A stretch of 64,000 nt of DNA, from NCBI GenBank assembly GCA_027924585.1, contig BSBM01000636.1:5534001-5598000 (forward strand), given 5' to 3'. This document shows, in pieces, positions 10,159-23,322 of the stretch. The number at the start of each line of letters is the position of its first letter. Position 1 is the stretch's first letter. The position numbers and the translations under genes are program-made. The notes under the pieces were generated by a model, which saw only the letters and a program-made list of their open reading frames with translations, searched no databases and was not told the origin of the DNA. Source of the stretch: Larix kaempferi (lineage: Eukaryota; Streptophyta; Pinopsida; Pinales; Pinaceae).

Positions 10159-10540
10159 GGAGAGAGCCTCTCATTGTAAGGGGTCTTTGGCTCTTGGATT
10201 ATTGGTATAGAAAAATATTCTTGTGGAAATTCTTGTGGTCTCCTTTGCATCTGGTGTTCTTAGATGGTGATTGGAAAGTCTATTGCAACCTAGCATTTGG
10301 AAATTGTGGTAAGATCTATCTATTTTTTTGGAAATCATTGTTTGTCTACAGGAGGGCGACTTCAACAAGGGCGATTTTGCAAGGCTTCTTCAAATCAATT
10401 TTCTTGGCATTCGCTTGTATCAGGGGGTTATCATTAGCTTCATTGTGATCTATGCTATCTTCCTATTACTTCTTTTGTGGCATTAGTCTTATCTCTTGAT
10501 GCATCAAATCTGATATTGTTGACGTTTGTTGTGCAGGAGA

Positions 10541-11146
10541 GAGGGCGCTTTGGCTTCTTGGACAAAATCGATTTGCATAGAAACTACCTCAAAGCTTCCA
10601 AATTGATCGGGTTTGCATAGATCATCATCATCAAGGCATCTACAAGGTTACCCAGGTAAGATCCACAGGTTTGTTTCTCTTTCCTTTATCCAATCCATTG
10701 ACATAGCTCATAAATTGTTAAAACCCTAAATATTTCAAAACCCCCATTTTACATTTTCTCAGATCTACTTAGATCTAGTGGGTTGTTGGGCATAACATTG
10801 AAAACCCACCTCTATAGCATCCACGGCATCTACTTAGATCTAGAGGGCGCTTTGGCTTCTTGGACAAAATCGATTTGCATAGAAACTACCTCAAAGCTTC
10901 CAAATTGATCGGGTTTGCATAGATCATCATCATCAAGGCATCTACAAGGTTACCCAGGTAAGATCCACAGGTTTGTTTCTCTTTCCTTTATCCAATCCAT
11001 TGACATAGCTCATAAATTGTTAAAACCCTAAATATTTCAAAACCCCCATTTTACATTTTCTCAGATCTACTTAGATCTAGTGGGTTGTTGGGCATAACAT
11101 TGAAAACCCACCTCTATAGCATCCACGGCATCCCGGATCTATAGTT
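10541..11146 (+). repeat. 303-bp direct tandem duplication inside the Y element 1 LTR
   Basis: GAGGGCGCTTTGGCTTCTTG occurs at 10541 and again at 10844; the two copies look identical over nearly the whole unit. The other Y LTRs carry one copy. The duplicated piece includes a splice-donor-like CCCAGGTAAG and a repeated AGATCTACTTAGATCT segment, which may have aided slippage or unequal exchange. Confidence 0.9.
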
Positions 11147-14100
11147 TGGTGAGGATTGGCTTCCGTTTGACCCCTCTCCCAAGCCAACTTAGCTTCTCCC
11201 AAGGAAGGCGCACTTCACCATTTGAGCAAGTTGACCTAGATCTAGGTGATGGGTGTTTGAGATTCCACTTGATTTGACATCTACACATCAAATAACATAC
11301 ACCCAGGTTGTTACTTTTCTGAAATTCACCTTGTGGGCCCCATTCCACATTTCAAGGGATTTAAACCCCATTTTGGACCACTTGGAACACTTAAACTCAG
11401 ATCTAGTAAGATCTAACCATCGGATTACTGTGAAACTTTAGATCCATACCCCTAATTGACTGATCTACCCGGATCTAAAATTTGGGTGCCATCCGACTTG
11501 TCTTGACCCACCTAAACCCACTTTTTAGCCTCCTTGGGCAAAGTCGCACCACCTTGGAGAAGTGAGTTGACTCACTTCCAGGAACTGGGTACTTGAGATT
11601 TTTGGAGATCTGAAACCGGAATAATTCAAAACCTAGGTCTAGACTGTCACTTTGTCAAATCTTGCCTTGGGGACTGCATTCCTTGTTTTAAGGGATTGTG
11701 GTCCACTTGGGTCAAACCTAGATCTAGACCCATACATCCATCAAGATCTTTATTGCCCACTTGTTCCAAGTACTAGGAGTTCTAAACCACAAGTTAACCC
11801 TACTTTGACTCCACTTCCCAATTCCCAAGGCACTGGTTTCTCTCCAAGTTAATTCAACTCTCCTAGATTGTTGGATTGACTTGTGGTTTGACCTATGCAT
11901 GGTGAACTAAACCCTTGAAGCTATCATGAACCATGGTCAAGCTTGTCTCATGTACTAGTTAGCCCCAATCTAACCCCTAAACAACCCTGCATTGGACACG
12001 GTTCCCAAGGCAGTGGATTTTCCAACATTGAACTAGTACACTAATCCTAGATCTCATTTCAAACATCTTAAGTCACTCTCACATCAACTATGAACCAAAG
12101 CTATACCCATTGAACCCTCACTTGGCTTGTGACTTCATCCTTAGGTCTAGGATAAACCATACACCTAACTTCACTTAGAAATACCCTGATTTGGTGTCTT
12201 GGTTTTGATCTCTCCTGTCGGGAGTAGATCGGGTCTCCCCCTTTGTTGTCTGGGCTAGATAACATAAAGCGAAGGTTGCCTCGACTGGCGTGACAACCAT
12301 ACATATTGGAGGTCGAGGTGATCGTGGTTGCACCTTTGAGTTGCCCTTCCCTATTGCCATCCACCACTGGATCCATCCATAGGGGTAACTACATCTTAGG
12401 TGATAACAAGTCTCTTTCAGGTCAAAGACCCTACTCGGGAGAGCATGGGGGTAAGTGAATATGGAAGATAAGCAAAATGACTTATTGAAGTGGAATTAAA
12501 CTAAGAGCATATGAAAAAGATCTAACTAAGCCAAACCACAAAACCCAACACTCTTGCCCAAATGGGGAAGAAGACCAAAAATGGAGGACCTCTCCACTAT
12601 AAGTTTTATTAATCTTTTACAAGTGCCTCAAGGGAAAATCCTTGAAAGGTCTTTAATGGCTACCTAGAAACAACTTATAAAAATTGAAAAAATTGAAGCC
12701 CTTAATGGCTTTTACAAAGGATAAGAAGGTGTATCTTGAAATATGTCTTATGATGCTTGATTTCTTCTTCTCTCTTCGATTTGATCTTTTGATTTAAGAG
12801 ATCTTTCTCTTCCCACAATCCTACCACAAGGATAAGCCAATAACTCATGCACCCATTAGCGTTAGAAATCTAATCAAACTTTGAAGATTCAAGTCTAAGT
12901 TTGTAAAAATAAGACTAAAACATGAAAGAGCATGAGATTTTGTCTTGAAATAATTAATATGGTAAAACGGACCAGCAAGCTAAAATGCCCCAAAAAACGG
13001 TGGGAATGAGAACACAACCACAAAATTTTACACTATCCTATATGCCAACTTGTTTATCTTTGAAATGAGATTACAAAACTTTTAAAGGAAAGACTAGATG
13101 CAAGCCCTCAATGACCTTTTGATATGCCTAACTTAAACTTTAAATGCATAAATTTTGATCTTATAAAGAAATCTAACCATAAACCCTCCAAAGAAAAACT
13201 ACTAGCTAACAATTTGAGATCTTAAACAAATAACCAACAACTAATTAAGCATGAAAGTTACACTAACTACTTACTAATACTAACACTTGTTTGTTTTTGT
13301 TGTTTGTTATGTGTTATAGGGCAAGATGGGAATGGATGAAAGCTAGAGGAGGCACAAGACAAAAGAGGGAAAACGAAGAGGTGAAGGGTAAAGGGAAGAA
13401 ATAGGACGAGAGGCTAGAAGGATAGGTAGGATGGAAGGTAGACGAGAAGCTTGGAAAATAAGAGGAGCGAAAGGGAGAAGGTAAGGAAGGGCGAATGCTA
13501 GGAGATGGAGACAAAAATGAAGTGGGACAAATCTAGGAGAAGATGAAGACAAACTTGAAGTGGGACGAATCTAGGATGAAGACAAAACCAAGGAGAAGTA
13601 GATCTAGGGCAAGGGCTTCAAGTGGAACACTTGAGATGGTAAAAACACCGCCTTGGAAATCCTCCGGTTAACCGGTGATACGCTGACAACAAGTGTTGAA
13701 GAGAGCACAAGGGAACAAATCCCAAGTTATTCCTCAAGGTTGAAGGAACTTCAACCTTATGGAAAACTAATCTATGGCTTGAAAACAAGAACAATCTCGG
13801 ATCAAGGCTAGAGGGGCTAGAAATGGCTTAGCAAGTCAAAGCAAAAACTCAAGGAGCAAACTAGAAGGCTAGAAGAGATGGAAGCCTATAGTAACAAGTA
13901 ACCAAAATTGTGTTTTGAATGTTTGATGGAGAAGATCTAACTCCTTTTGTTTCTCAAATCCAAAAGTTAAAACTCCTTTGGTCTTGTTTGTAGAGTGAAG
14001 ATATACCTGCAAGAACCTTAAGCATGGATAATATATTTGAAACAAAACATTTAAGTGAAAAGAACTAGATACATGCTACTTGTGCTAGATTGTTAGCCAT

Positions 14101-14303
14101 CATGAAGATGATCTACAACTTAAGAGCCTCAAAGGAAATGTAAAACAATATCACCTCAATATCAAGTGAAGCAATGCACATCAAGAGCCTCCACGTTTTT
14201 TGACCTCCAAAGTCTCAACTTTATTCTCAATAAAAAGTGCTTACAATTTCATCAGAGTTTCGATGCATAAAGAATCCATGAGATAATAGCCCAAATGGGC
14301 CTC

Positions 14304-14311
14304 TCTTTATA
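14304..14311 (-). promoter_or_regulatory. Candidate TATA box of X-a LTR
   Basis: Minus strand reads CTATAAAGAGAGGCCC. The equivalent place in copy X-b reads TATATAATGAGG (18358-18351). Transcription would run leftward through U5 into the primer site and gag. Confidence 0.5.
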
Positions 14312-17110
14312 GTAAAAGACTCAATCTAAACCCTAGGTCGAATTTGGCAATGGCAAGTAGGTCGAATTCCAATCAACAAGGGCTTGGAGAGATAGACAAG
14401 GCCAAAGTCGAGTTCTTGGTTGGTGAGATTTGGCAATGTGGCAAGGCTCGACTTTGAGGTAGGTGTGATGAAAGCATCATCCAATAACATAACTACAACA
14501 AGGAATGGCGTGAATCTTGGTAGGTATGACGTGAGATTGAGGGTGAATGCGAGTTGGATGATGGATGGCGTGTGGAGACTAGTAGGTATGGACTCGAATG
14601 GTAGAGGAGCCAATCAAATGGTGTTTGCATGGGAGTTTAACCAATAGATAAACCCCAACTAGGATCCACGTGAGCTAAAGAGGAGTGGCGTGAGGATTTG
14701 TAGGATATGCGAATTGGTTATGAGGGAGACACATGGTAATAGGTAGGTGTAGACTCGAATCATCACAAGAAGCCAAGCTTTGGTAGGTGTGGTGACCCAT
14801 GAGGGCGCCAATCTAACATCAATGCATAACCAACAAACCATTTACCACATGACAACTCATCAAACTCGACTTTGCATGAAGGAGGGCGAATTGGTTCAAG
14901 AAGATCTTTTGCTGGTGAATGGATGGTTGGCTGGGAGGACTTGGAGTTGATTGGAATCTTCCTAAATGCTCATTGCCATGTCATTTAGCCTTTTATTTTA
15001 ATCAAATTGATTAATTTTGGAGAGATTTGGATTATCTCCAAAATATTCAATTTTATTATTTTAATTAATAATTTCTCTGTAAATGACTTTTTAGAGAAAA
15101 TATTAATTACGAGGCTGAATTGACATCCGAAAGTTGGGTTTAGCTGCTCCATGGGTCATGTGTGATTTTTGGCTTATCAAACGAGCCATCAATCACTGAA
15201 TTCGGACCCCGGATGACTGACATATTACAAATAATTATTTCTCTATTTAAACTATAGAGAAATTTATTAAATTTAAAAAATAATTAAAACCCAAAATTCG
15301 ACGGATCCGGTAAAAAATTTTCGAAATTTTTTCTGAGGGTTTTATGGACCTAGGACATGACCGACACCTATTCTAACAGTGTCTAGTAGGCTTGTATACA
15401 TTAGTTGGCCTCTAATAACCCCCCATGGCCAAATTTTCAAAATCGGGCATTCCAGCTTTGGAGGAGCGGGAGAAAACCTCATCGATTATACATCGCCTTA
15501 AGCAAAGTATAATTGACAAGGGAAAAAACTCCTTGGAATACCTTAGTTGCTTAATCCAGTCATGAGGAACCGAGGCACTCAGATCCTACTAGCACACTTT
15601 TATTACAAACCCCCATGGGGCCATGGTCATGTCGACTCAAAAAACAAAACAAGCTAACCACAACTGGCTAGCCACAATATGTTGGATCATCTGATACACT
15701 GGAATCAAACATTTATCATGTTTGTCAAATGGCGGCTCTCCAGAAAATCCAACTATGGTACAAAAAGTTGGTAACAGGAAGAACAGTAATTTGTCTTGGT
15801 TGAGGTTTTGGGGTAAAGTTTCAATTAGATTTTCACTTGTGAATTAGCAAGTCTTCCACATTTCTGAGTACTAGCCCAACTGTTTCCGGTTGGTAGAGCA
15901 TACGGGTGTAGGACAGAAACCAAGGTAAATTAATTAAAGGGGTGTGTGGGTTGAAAAGTTTTAATTAAAGAGCACTTTAGTTCAACTCTCCGACAGAGAG
16001 CGCTCTTGACTTGATCTTATGATCACAGTTCAAGAGACTTGCTACTTTAACAAATGCCTAATGCAGGGACAAATGCAAAACTAAAATGCCCTCCGATAGA
16101 GGGTGCTCTTTGACTTGGATTTGGCCAAGTTCAAGAGACTTTGGTTCGTTTTAAACAAGCAAAAAGTAGATTGTAATAGCAAATAGATTCCAACTTAAAA
16201 AATGATTAAACAATACGACAAGATAAGCAAGATATGGAATATTACTTGACAATGCTTCTTGCGAGATAAAATGAAACTAGAATCAAACTAGTGTTCTACC
16301 ACACAAGATCTAATCTAATAAGTGGGATCGATCTCCGAACAAGATCAACCACTAGAAGCGCCTGCACTTGAGAACCTCCAGCTAGCTGAAAGCTCTACCA
16401 AGGAAACCGACGAGGAAGGAAGAGTAACCACAAAATTATGTGGTCCTGCCCTTGAGATGGAATCCCAAGGATACAACTTCCGGTCAAAGGCTTTGGAAGA
16501 GAAATACAAGATAATTAAACGGAAACAAATCTGAACTACCCAAGAGTCTCTTTCAGGTCAAAGACCCTACTCAGGAGAGCATGGGGGTAAGTAAATATGG
16601 AAGAAAAGAGCAAAATGACTTATTGAAATATAACTAGCATATAATGGATCTAAAGCTAAAAGTCAAACCACTCAATGAGACCACAAGGCTTCCCCAAATG
16701 GGGAAGTGAATGTGGAGGCTTAAAAACCCCACTTGCAAATTTTATTATGGAGATACAGTTGCCCTTGGGAAAAACCCTTGTAGGGACTTCTTTGAAATAA
16801 ATAACTTGAAAAACTCAAAATAAACTAAGATCTATTACAAAAGGATAATACTAATCTTTGTTTTGTTTTTTGTCCTCTTGTATTGATAGCTTTTTGGATT
16901 AGAAGTCTTGACTTCTTCTTTGGAAAGCTCTATCACAACTCCAATACCCGTTAGACGTTAGATAAATCAAAACAAATTGAAACTAACTAAGTCCTAGATC
17001 CAAAAAACTACATGCAAGCAATGATAAAACAAAAATTACCCTTAAGATGCAAGTGCAAGTACTTTGGAATTTTAACTATTTGCAAATGTTGGATGACAAA
17101 AAGTTGAAGG

Positions 17111-17338
17111 GGCAGCCAATGCAAAGTTTAAGACAGTCAATAGAATGTAAAGATGGCAGCCACTTAAACTTATGACAGTCAATAGATGGCAGCCAACAAG
17201 GTTTTGGGAAACCAATGAATGTTTTAACAGTCCACTTCAAGGTAAATGGCAGCCAATACTAGTTTATGACAGTCAATTAAATGTGTAGATGGCAGCCACT
17301 AATGTTTTGGACAGTCAACAATGTAGATGGCAGCCAAT
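17111..17338 (-). repeat. GGCAGCCA minisatellite in X-b LTR
   Basis: GGCAGCC recurs at 17111, 17155, 17188, 17248, 17291 and 17329 on the plus strand, spaced 33-60 bases and interleaved with GACAGTCAA. Units are imperfect. A different array based on the same GGCAGCC core occurs in X-c (33271-33400). Confidence 0.8.
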
Positions 17339-18350
17339 ACAAATCAACAAAAATGGAGTTCAATGGATTATTGTGTTTGACAAAATGAAACTAGATACAA
17401 GTAGGAAAAAGATCTATGGCAATAACTTTGAAAAAACAATGCAACTAACTTTTAAAAATTTGAAACAAATCAACAACTAACACTAGCATAACATGAGATA
17501 TAAAATACTAACTTTGAAATGCAAATTAACTATTTAAAATTTAACAAACTAACTACCAACTACTAAATCCTAACACTAACTACTTACTAACTAAGTATGA
17601 AATTAAACACTAACTCCTAACTAACATCTAACACTTTGTTGTTTCTTTGTTATTGTTTTGATGTGTTTTAGGGCAAAAAGAAGCTTGGATGAGATGGATG
17701 AAGGGAGAAGATGAATGGGAGGAAGGCCAAAGGGTGAAGGATCTAAGGCCTAACTCAAGTAACCAAGTTTGAAAATGAAGTTTTTGTTGACGGATATAAA
17801 CAAGAGAACCCTTGGTTTTCCTCTTATGACAAAGACAACAAGCTTTGTAGATCTAGATCCTGCAATCACAAAATGTTAAATCCAAACAAAAGTTGATTGA
17901 AGCTTGGGATAGATGTAACCGAACTCATTCCCTTCTTCAAATTTGTGAAACCTGATCAAGCACGACAAACTCAATACCAAAGTGAGATCAAAACAACTAG
18001 TATACGAAGAGAATCAAAGCTCTATCAATATTGGTATAACCAACTACGTCCTATTCATATCACTTTGATAATCGTTGCATAATGAATCAAATTGACAATA
18101 CAAATGACAAATCTTATGTTCTAGAAATAGACCTCTAAAGCTAGCATTTGATCACCACATATAAGTATTGAAAAAGAAGTACTTAGAAAGAGATCACCTC
18201 AACCATGACGAATTCATCATAATGAACAAGAATCCATGGACCTCCAAAGTCGAAATATTTTATTCATAAGTTCAAAACAAAAGCTTGATACAATTTTCTC
18301 AGAGTAACTTTGCACAAATTCTCCATGAAGAATGAGGAGCCAAGCACCTC

Positions 18351-18358
18351 ATTATATA
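18351..18358 (-). promoter_or_regulatory. Candidate TATA box of X-b LTR
   Basis: Minus strand TATATAAT, at the position equivalent to TATAAAGA in X-a, about 100 bases upstream (in element sense) of a conserved segment around 18240. Confidence 0.4.
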
Positions 18359-19653
18359 CAAAATACAAGCTCACTAAGCCCAAATTCGAAATGGCTTGAA
18401 GAGAGACATATGGCACCATGAGTAAAAACGAATTTCAATCAAAACCTCCAAAAATCAGGCTTGGAGGGAGATCTATCCATAAACATGAGTTTGCATTGAT
18501 TGAAAGTGGGGAGGTGGCCTCCACTCTCCCTTGGAACTATCACCAACTCAATACGTATGAGCCACCTCACAAATTCGTGAGCCAACGAAGGAGAGCGTGA
18601 GCTACTTGAAGAGGGCGCGAATGCCACATGAGAAAGCTTGGAGTCTTGATATTAATGCTAACTCTAGCTTGTAGGTGCTAATTCATGTGATGTGGCCTTG
18701 AAATTAGGAGTGCGCCCACCATATTATAAATGCAATCTCAACCAACCATTAATTAAATGACAAATCCTCAACTCGTGAGAGCTAGCCGTACGGCCAAACC
18801 ATGCTCACGTCATTCATTCCATGTCATTCGTATATCCTAACTTTGATATGATATAACATGTGATTTGTCTTTAATATGGTCGTACACCATATTAGAATTC
18901 ACTTCAACCTTTTACAAAATCATTTTTTAATGCTTTTGGACTTATTTGATTTTTTGGCACTCAGTGAATTTTGTCATTTTTTAGCCAAAATGATGCATTT
19001 TTAGCCAAAACTGCTCCTGGGGTGATGTAACTGCCCGGAAACTGAAGAATGAAGGTGCCAAGGTGAAGAGGATGCTCTGAGCGTCAAAACGAGCCTCCCC
19101 ACGCCCAATTCCGCCTCCGGATGAGGTTTTTATCACTTCTTGAAAAAATTTAATTAAACCATTAAAAAATGCTCTAATTTTATGAAAATTTTATTTTTGC
19201 CAGAATCAAACGAAACTCCTAGAGGACCTAGTGCATGTTCATACGACTCAATCGATGTGGCTAACATGTAAAAAATCCTAGACACAAGACTCTAATAACC
19301 ACCTTAGGTTTTGACCACCATGGGAAATACTCCAGCTTTGGACGTTTGAGTGAAAAACTCGGGGATTATACGCCACTGATGAGTAGCGCATAATTCCCAA
19401 GGAAAAAACACTCTAGAGTATCCCCCAAATGGCTAAACCTACGGATAGCCGAGTCTTTTATAAAAGGACCCCGTTTAGACCAACATTTTACAAATTCCCC
19501 ATGGGGGTATGAACATGCAGTTATTACAAAAGGGGCAAAGTTGCCCTGAAATTGACTTCTGAACTTCTGAATGTTGATGATGAACATGAATCATGTTCAA
19601 TAAACTGGCGGCTCATCGAAAGTTCAACTATTTGTACAAAATAGGTGATAACA

Positions 19654-20605
19654 CAACCATTTTAAAAATTTGCAAAGTTAGAAAATATCTTAGCATTTGA
19701 TTGCTCACTCTCAACTTGTAATCTCATCCATCCATCACTTTGGATTGGGGAAGCTTACTCTCAATCTATAAAAGAAAGTGAGCTCTCTATTGTATGGACT
19801 CTTGGCCATTTTCAAAAATAGAAACAACATAAATTTTTGTGACTCTTTCTCTCTTGTTTCTAGATTGATAATATGGATTTGATCTCTTACCGATCTATGT
19901 TATATGTTACTTGTTGAATTTCTCTAGCTTTGGGGACAATTGTTTTGTTTGTTTTGCAGGAAGAAAAGAACCACAAGAGCTTGGTGTGCCCGTGTTCACT
20001 AGCAAGGAGGGCCCTCAGCCTTAGAAAAAATCAATTTGCTTCTTGCACCCTTTTTCTCACTAGTTTCCTCTTTGTACTTGCATGCAATCTTCTTCCCCTC
20101 ATTCAGATTTGATTTGATCTTTGTCTTGCCTAACCAGACTGATTTGTGTGGCAAGTGGAAGGAGCTAAGGAATTGTCAAGTGCGCCCCAAGCAAGAGGAA
20201 CTTGGCATCTACTCACAAGCTGCTGGAAAGGAGAGATCATTCCATTCATAATAAAGGATAGAGCTAAGTATCACTCACCATGTTGGTATTTAAATCTGAA
20301 AAAAACAATTTTCAAGCACAATTTCACTATTTTCTCTATGTTTTGTTGGGCATGTGGGGATTTCGAACACTGTTTTATTGGCTATAGCTTTCAGGCTTAT
20401 TGTAATGTCCTCTTCTACTTAAGCACTGAGGACCATCCCGCTAACCTATCTAATTCCCATAGGTTCGAGCGGGCACTAACATTCAGGGAATTGACTGAAG
20501 ATTGATGCCATTTACACCCTAAGAAGATCTCAATCATGGTTATCAGATCATCAATAGGTAAAAGAGGGCCACAGGAACTAGGGTCCAACATATGCTTAAG
20601 TGTGT
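19654..20605 (+). mobile_element. Unclassified LTR-like fragment with TATA box
   Basis: No coding frame here is convincing. A TATA box (TATAAAAG, 19767-19774) is followed about 40 bases on by GGACTCTTGGCC, and further on by TTTGTTTTGCAGGAAGA. This is the same promoter, R and U5 acceptor arrangement seen in Y-type LTRs (for example TTGGTTTTGCAGGAAGA at 22361-22377). It is probably the R-U5 part of a diverged Y-type LTR, with its borders lost. Confidence 0.5.
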
Positions 20606-23322
20606 AATACTCTTTCCTTTATCCAAAGTATCACAGTGTTAAGTCAGTCAAGTCACGCCCCTTTCCCTAGCCTTGCATCTTTCGTCTTCACCCTTTGCTA
20701 GTAAATTGATCATGTCTACAGAATGAGTATATCCTTGAGGTTCTTTTGTAAAGTAAATAATTATTTCAACTTATGCTATTATTAAATTAAGTGCCAGTGA
20801 AATGACGCTTAATACTTTAAGTCTTGCTATGAACATGATTAAAAGAGCTTGTCTTAACCATTTGCACTTGCAACAGCAGGCTTCTCTGGCCTGGGTCATA
20901 TTTTGATTAGTTTGATCGGTCAAACCTAGTTCGACCAAGGTCAACCTTGGGATCCGTGATGAGTTGAGCCAGTGATGTTGTATGATGTTTATATTTGGTC
21001 CTTGATATACCTTTTGATGACTCCATATATTGGATACAGGTTTCAGATGATGGTTGATGCAGTTTTTATTTGGTTCTTATTGTTTCAGACCAATATATTT
21101 TTATTATCCAGATATGGTGGATGCCACAGATGATCTTACAGGTTTCCATATGGTGTATGGGTACTCATCCTTAGTAGATTTGGGTCTTCTGGATCCATTG
21201 AGACACTCAGTTTACAGTTTTTGGCACTTCCAATGATGATATCAGCAGTTTTTCACCTGTTGACCAGTTTGGCCATGCTGAGCTGGCATGTCCAACAGAT
21301 GCATTGATGATTGGTCGTTGCCTAGGGCGCTACAGAGAAGAGGGGTGGTCCATCCACTTGTTATTACCATATTACCCCCTCTCTGGACAGGATGGTACAG
21401 TCAGATTTTGTGCACAGGCACCAAGCAGTGTGTTTTTGGCAGTTTCATGGTTTTCAGGTGGGATAAAAATGGAATAAAAAGGTCATTAAGGAAATCGATT
21501 TGGGCTATTGAGTCAAGGTTTTGGCATCAGGTCTTTTTAGAGGTCATCTATGGTGTGTCCCACTCCTTCCAGATCAGCTTGCAGCATTCAGTGGGCTCCA
21601 CACAGCTTCCGGGTTGTCATTTTATGCATTCTTCTCTCAGTTAAGGGGGTCGGGATTTGATAATTTGTTCACTTGGACATGTTATTGTGTCTTATGTTAT
21701 ATCATTGTGCCATGGGGTGATGCTAGTGAAGGAAAATAAAACCTCCTAGCCCCACCATGTGCTCGTAGTCACTTGTCCTTGTTACATTTTGTGGCACACT
21801 TGAGTTTGAATCTCTTCTATGTGGTGCACACCCCCCTAGGGCCCTCTTTTAGTGAGTGCACACCCCCCTCATGTGAGTGGATCCATGTTATGTTGTACCG
21901 GCTCATCTTAGTCGTTGATTGTATTATGTTTATCTTTTGATCTCCACCACTCATTTAAAAGTGGTTAAGGGTTTTGGTCTCTCTCCTCCTATTTAAGGAA
22001 GAGGCCCCCCTCTTGTAAAGGCATCTAGAGATTTTTGGCTCTTGGCTATTGGAATAAAATTTATCTTTTGAGCACACTTGGATCCTGAAATGGTTGTTTG
22101 GCTATGATGATTATAAATGCTTCTCCATTGCACTGAAGGAATTTTGTAGCCATCTTGTATCTTTTTCCACTAATTTGATTTACAGGTGAAGAGGCCGATT
22201 TGGAGGACTGCGCATTGGTGGGGAGGCTTACCCTGCAAGCTTCTGTCAAATTGTGGTTCAAATAGGGAGTGATTTTGTCTTTGTACCAATCATTTTCTAT
22301 CTTTTGCTTCTTACTTGTATCTACCCTCATTTTTGTTGTGCTAATTGAGCTTGTCTCCTTGGTTTTGCAGGAAGAGAGGGGCGCACTTGTGGACTAGGGA
22401 AAAACGCACAAGCAAGAAAACTACATCTTCTTTCATTTGATCTGTGTGGGAAGTAATCCTCGTCATAATCGGCATCCATCTTCATTATCTAGGTACGCTT
22501 AAGAGGTACGTATTTTCTTCCTCTAATCTATCCATTTATTCTCTAGATCTAAAAACCCCAAAATCAAAACCCTCATTTTTTTTATTTTTCAGATCTAGTG
22601 AGATTAGCGATCACTTGGCCTTAATAATTAAAACCCACCTTAATAATCATCTAAACATCTCAGAACTAAAATTTGGTGGACATCCGACTCCATGTACCCC
22701 CCGATCTAAGGCACTGGGCCTCTCTAAGGGAGGTCGCACTTGTTGGATAGGTGGGCTTTTGCTAGATCCATATTGTGGGTATTGCTTGTTCCTTCTCAAA
22801 TCCATAGATCCATTGAATAGCAAACCCCCTAGTTCCATTGCAACTTAATTTTCACCTTGTGGGCCTCATTTGGACCATTTTCCATATTTTAAGGGTGGGC
22901 CCCACTTGGGTACTTTTATTTGGCATTAGATCTATCTAGATCTACCATTCTCAACTCATAAGTGGCCTTATCTTTCATTGGTTGAACATTTATCCATCTC
23001 ATAAGCCTCTTCAACCAAGCCCTAACTCTTTGGGTCCACTTATCCATCCTAGATCTAGATATATCACTCTTGATCTCTTCATAATTCATCTTTCACATTT
23101 CTTAGGGGGTCTTGAGTAGGTTCGCTAGCCTTCATTGGTTAACTAGGGTCTCCCCCTTGTTCTTGCTTAGGCTAGATCTAAAGTGCAGAGTGCCTCGGTT
23201 AGCGTGACAACCAATTGCAGTGAGAACCGTGGCATCTCTTGGGTCACCTCTTTAGTTGTCCAATGCCTCTACCATCTTGGATAGGATCATCTTTAGAGAC
23301 GACTACAAGTTGTGTGATAACA
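20606..23322 (+). mobile_element. Diverged Y-type LTR, forward, left end missing
   Basis: Similarity to the Y element 1 LTR starts near 20606 (equivalent to about 8818) and continues through the CTAGGGCGCT block (21325), the TATA box (TATTTAAG, 21990-21997), the U5 acceptor-like sites and the terminal GTTGTGTGATAACA at 23322. GGTAC follows directly. The U3 terminus is absent. No protein is supported. Confidence 0.8.
21990..21997 (+). promoter_or_regulatory. TATA box of the diverged Y-type LTR
   Basis: TATTTAAG in CTCCTATTTAAGGAAGAGG, aligned with the TATA boxes of the other Y LTRs. The conserved ATTTTTGGCTCTTGG starts at 22031, about 40 bases downstream. Confidence 0.55.

Larger units (their letters stand above)
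4546..12408 (+). mobile_element. Non-autonomous gypsy Y, element 1 (5' LTR truncated)
   Basis: The order is a truncated 5' LTR (4546-4943), leader with two primer sites, a gag-like frame with one stop, a short 3' region, and a full 3' LTR (7561-12408). The last 397 bases of the two LTRs align with offset 7465 and differ by only a few bases. No protease, RT, RNase H or integrase is encoded, so replication must be supplied in trans. The left flank (..TTCAAGAGAC) and right flank (AGTCTCTTTC..) are both X LTR sequence, but no target-site duplication survives because one deletion removed the 5' part of the element and adjoining host bases. Confidence 0.9.
7561..12408 (+). mobile_element. 3' LTR of Y element 1 (4,848 bp)
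   Basis: Starts TGTTATCACAT at 7561 and ends GGTGATAACA at 12408, giving inverted termini TGTTATCA/TGATAACA. The start matches the outer end of the independently delimited solo LTR at 28412 (read on the minus strand). U3 runs to the TATA box at 10151 and contains hairpins built on TGTGTTT/AAACACA at 8395-8429 and 8591-8623. R-U5 is unusually long (over 2 kb), with a 303-bp tandem duplication. Short frames in it are not conserved as proteins. Confidence 0.88.
3464..15776 (-). mobile_element. 5' LTR of element X (copy X-a), split by Y element 1
   Basis: The LTR borders the primer site at 3464 (TGTTGTCC) and ends at 15776 (GGTAACA on the plus strand). Its parts are 3464-4545 and 12409-15776, about 4.4 kb in all. 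The segments match the other X LTR copies: 4210-4540 matches 15830-16137, and 12409 onward matches 16553 onward. Y element 1 sits between them. Comparison with copy X-b shows that about 410 bp of LTR (equivalent to 16138-16550) was lost at the insertion. The right part 12409-15776 has no protein-coding frame that I can support; it holds low-complexity purine-rich sequence (13330-13600), the LTR promoter and the U3 end. Because 15777 onward is also X LTR, this element probably inserted into an older X copy. Confidence 0.85.
15777..19653 (-). mobile_element. X LTR copy X-b, 3' end missing
   Basis: From about 15,800 the sequence matches X-a from about 4,210, and the far end is a proper LTR terminus (GGTGATAACA at 19653). 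The first 740 or so bases of a full X LTR are absent on this side, consistent with element X-a having inserted into this older LTR. It carries an extra segment (about 16321-16545) not seen at the same place in X-c, a minisatellite, and a TATA box. A 70-codon frame at 16322 is not kept in X-c and is not called as a gene. Confidence 0.8.

Noticed and set aside
13664-13677. CCGGTTAACCGG palindrome in X-a LTR
   Set aside because: A lone 12-base palindrome with no conserved counterpart in the other X copies that I could find.
16322-16534. 70-codon frame in X-b LTR
   Set aside because: Fairly balanced composition, but the homologous segment in X-c (33598 onward) is broken by stops.
17111-17338. 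Regularly spaced repeats that could suggest a CRISPR array
   Set aside because: Units are imperfect, spacing is variable and the context is a plant LTR; it is a minisatellite.
22444-22848. 134-codon frame in U5 of the diverged Y-type LTR
   Set aside because: Low-complexity leader sequence, not conserved in other Y LTRs.
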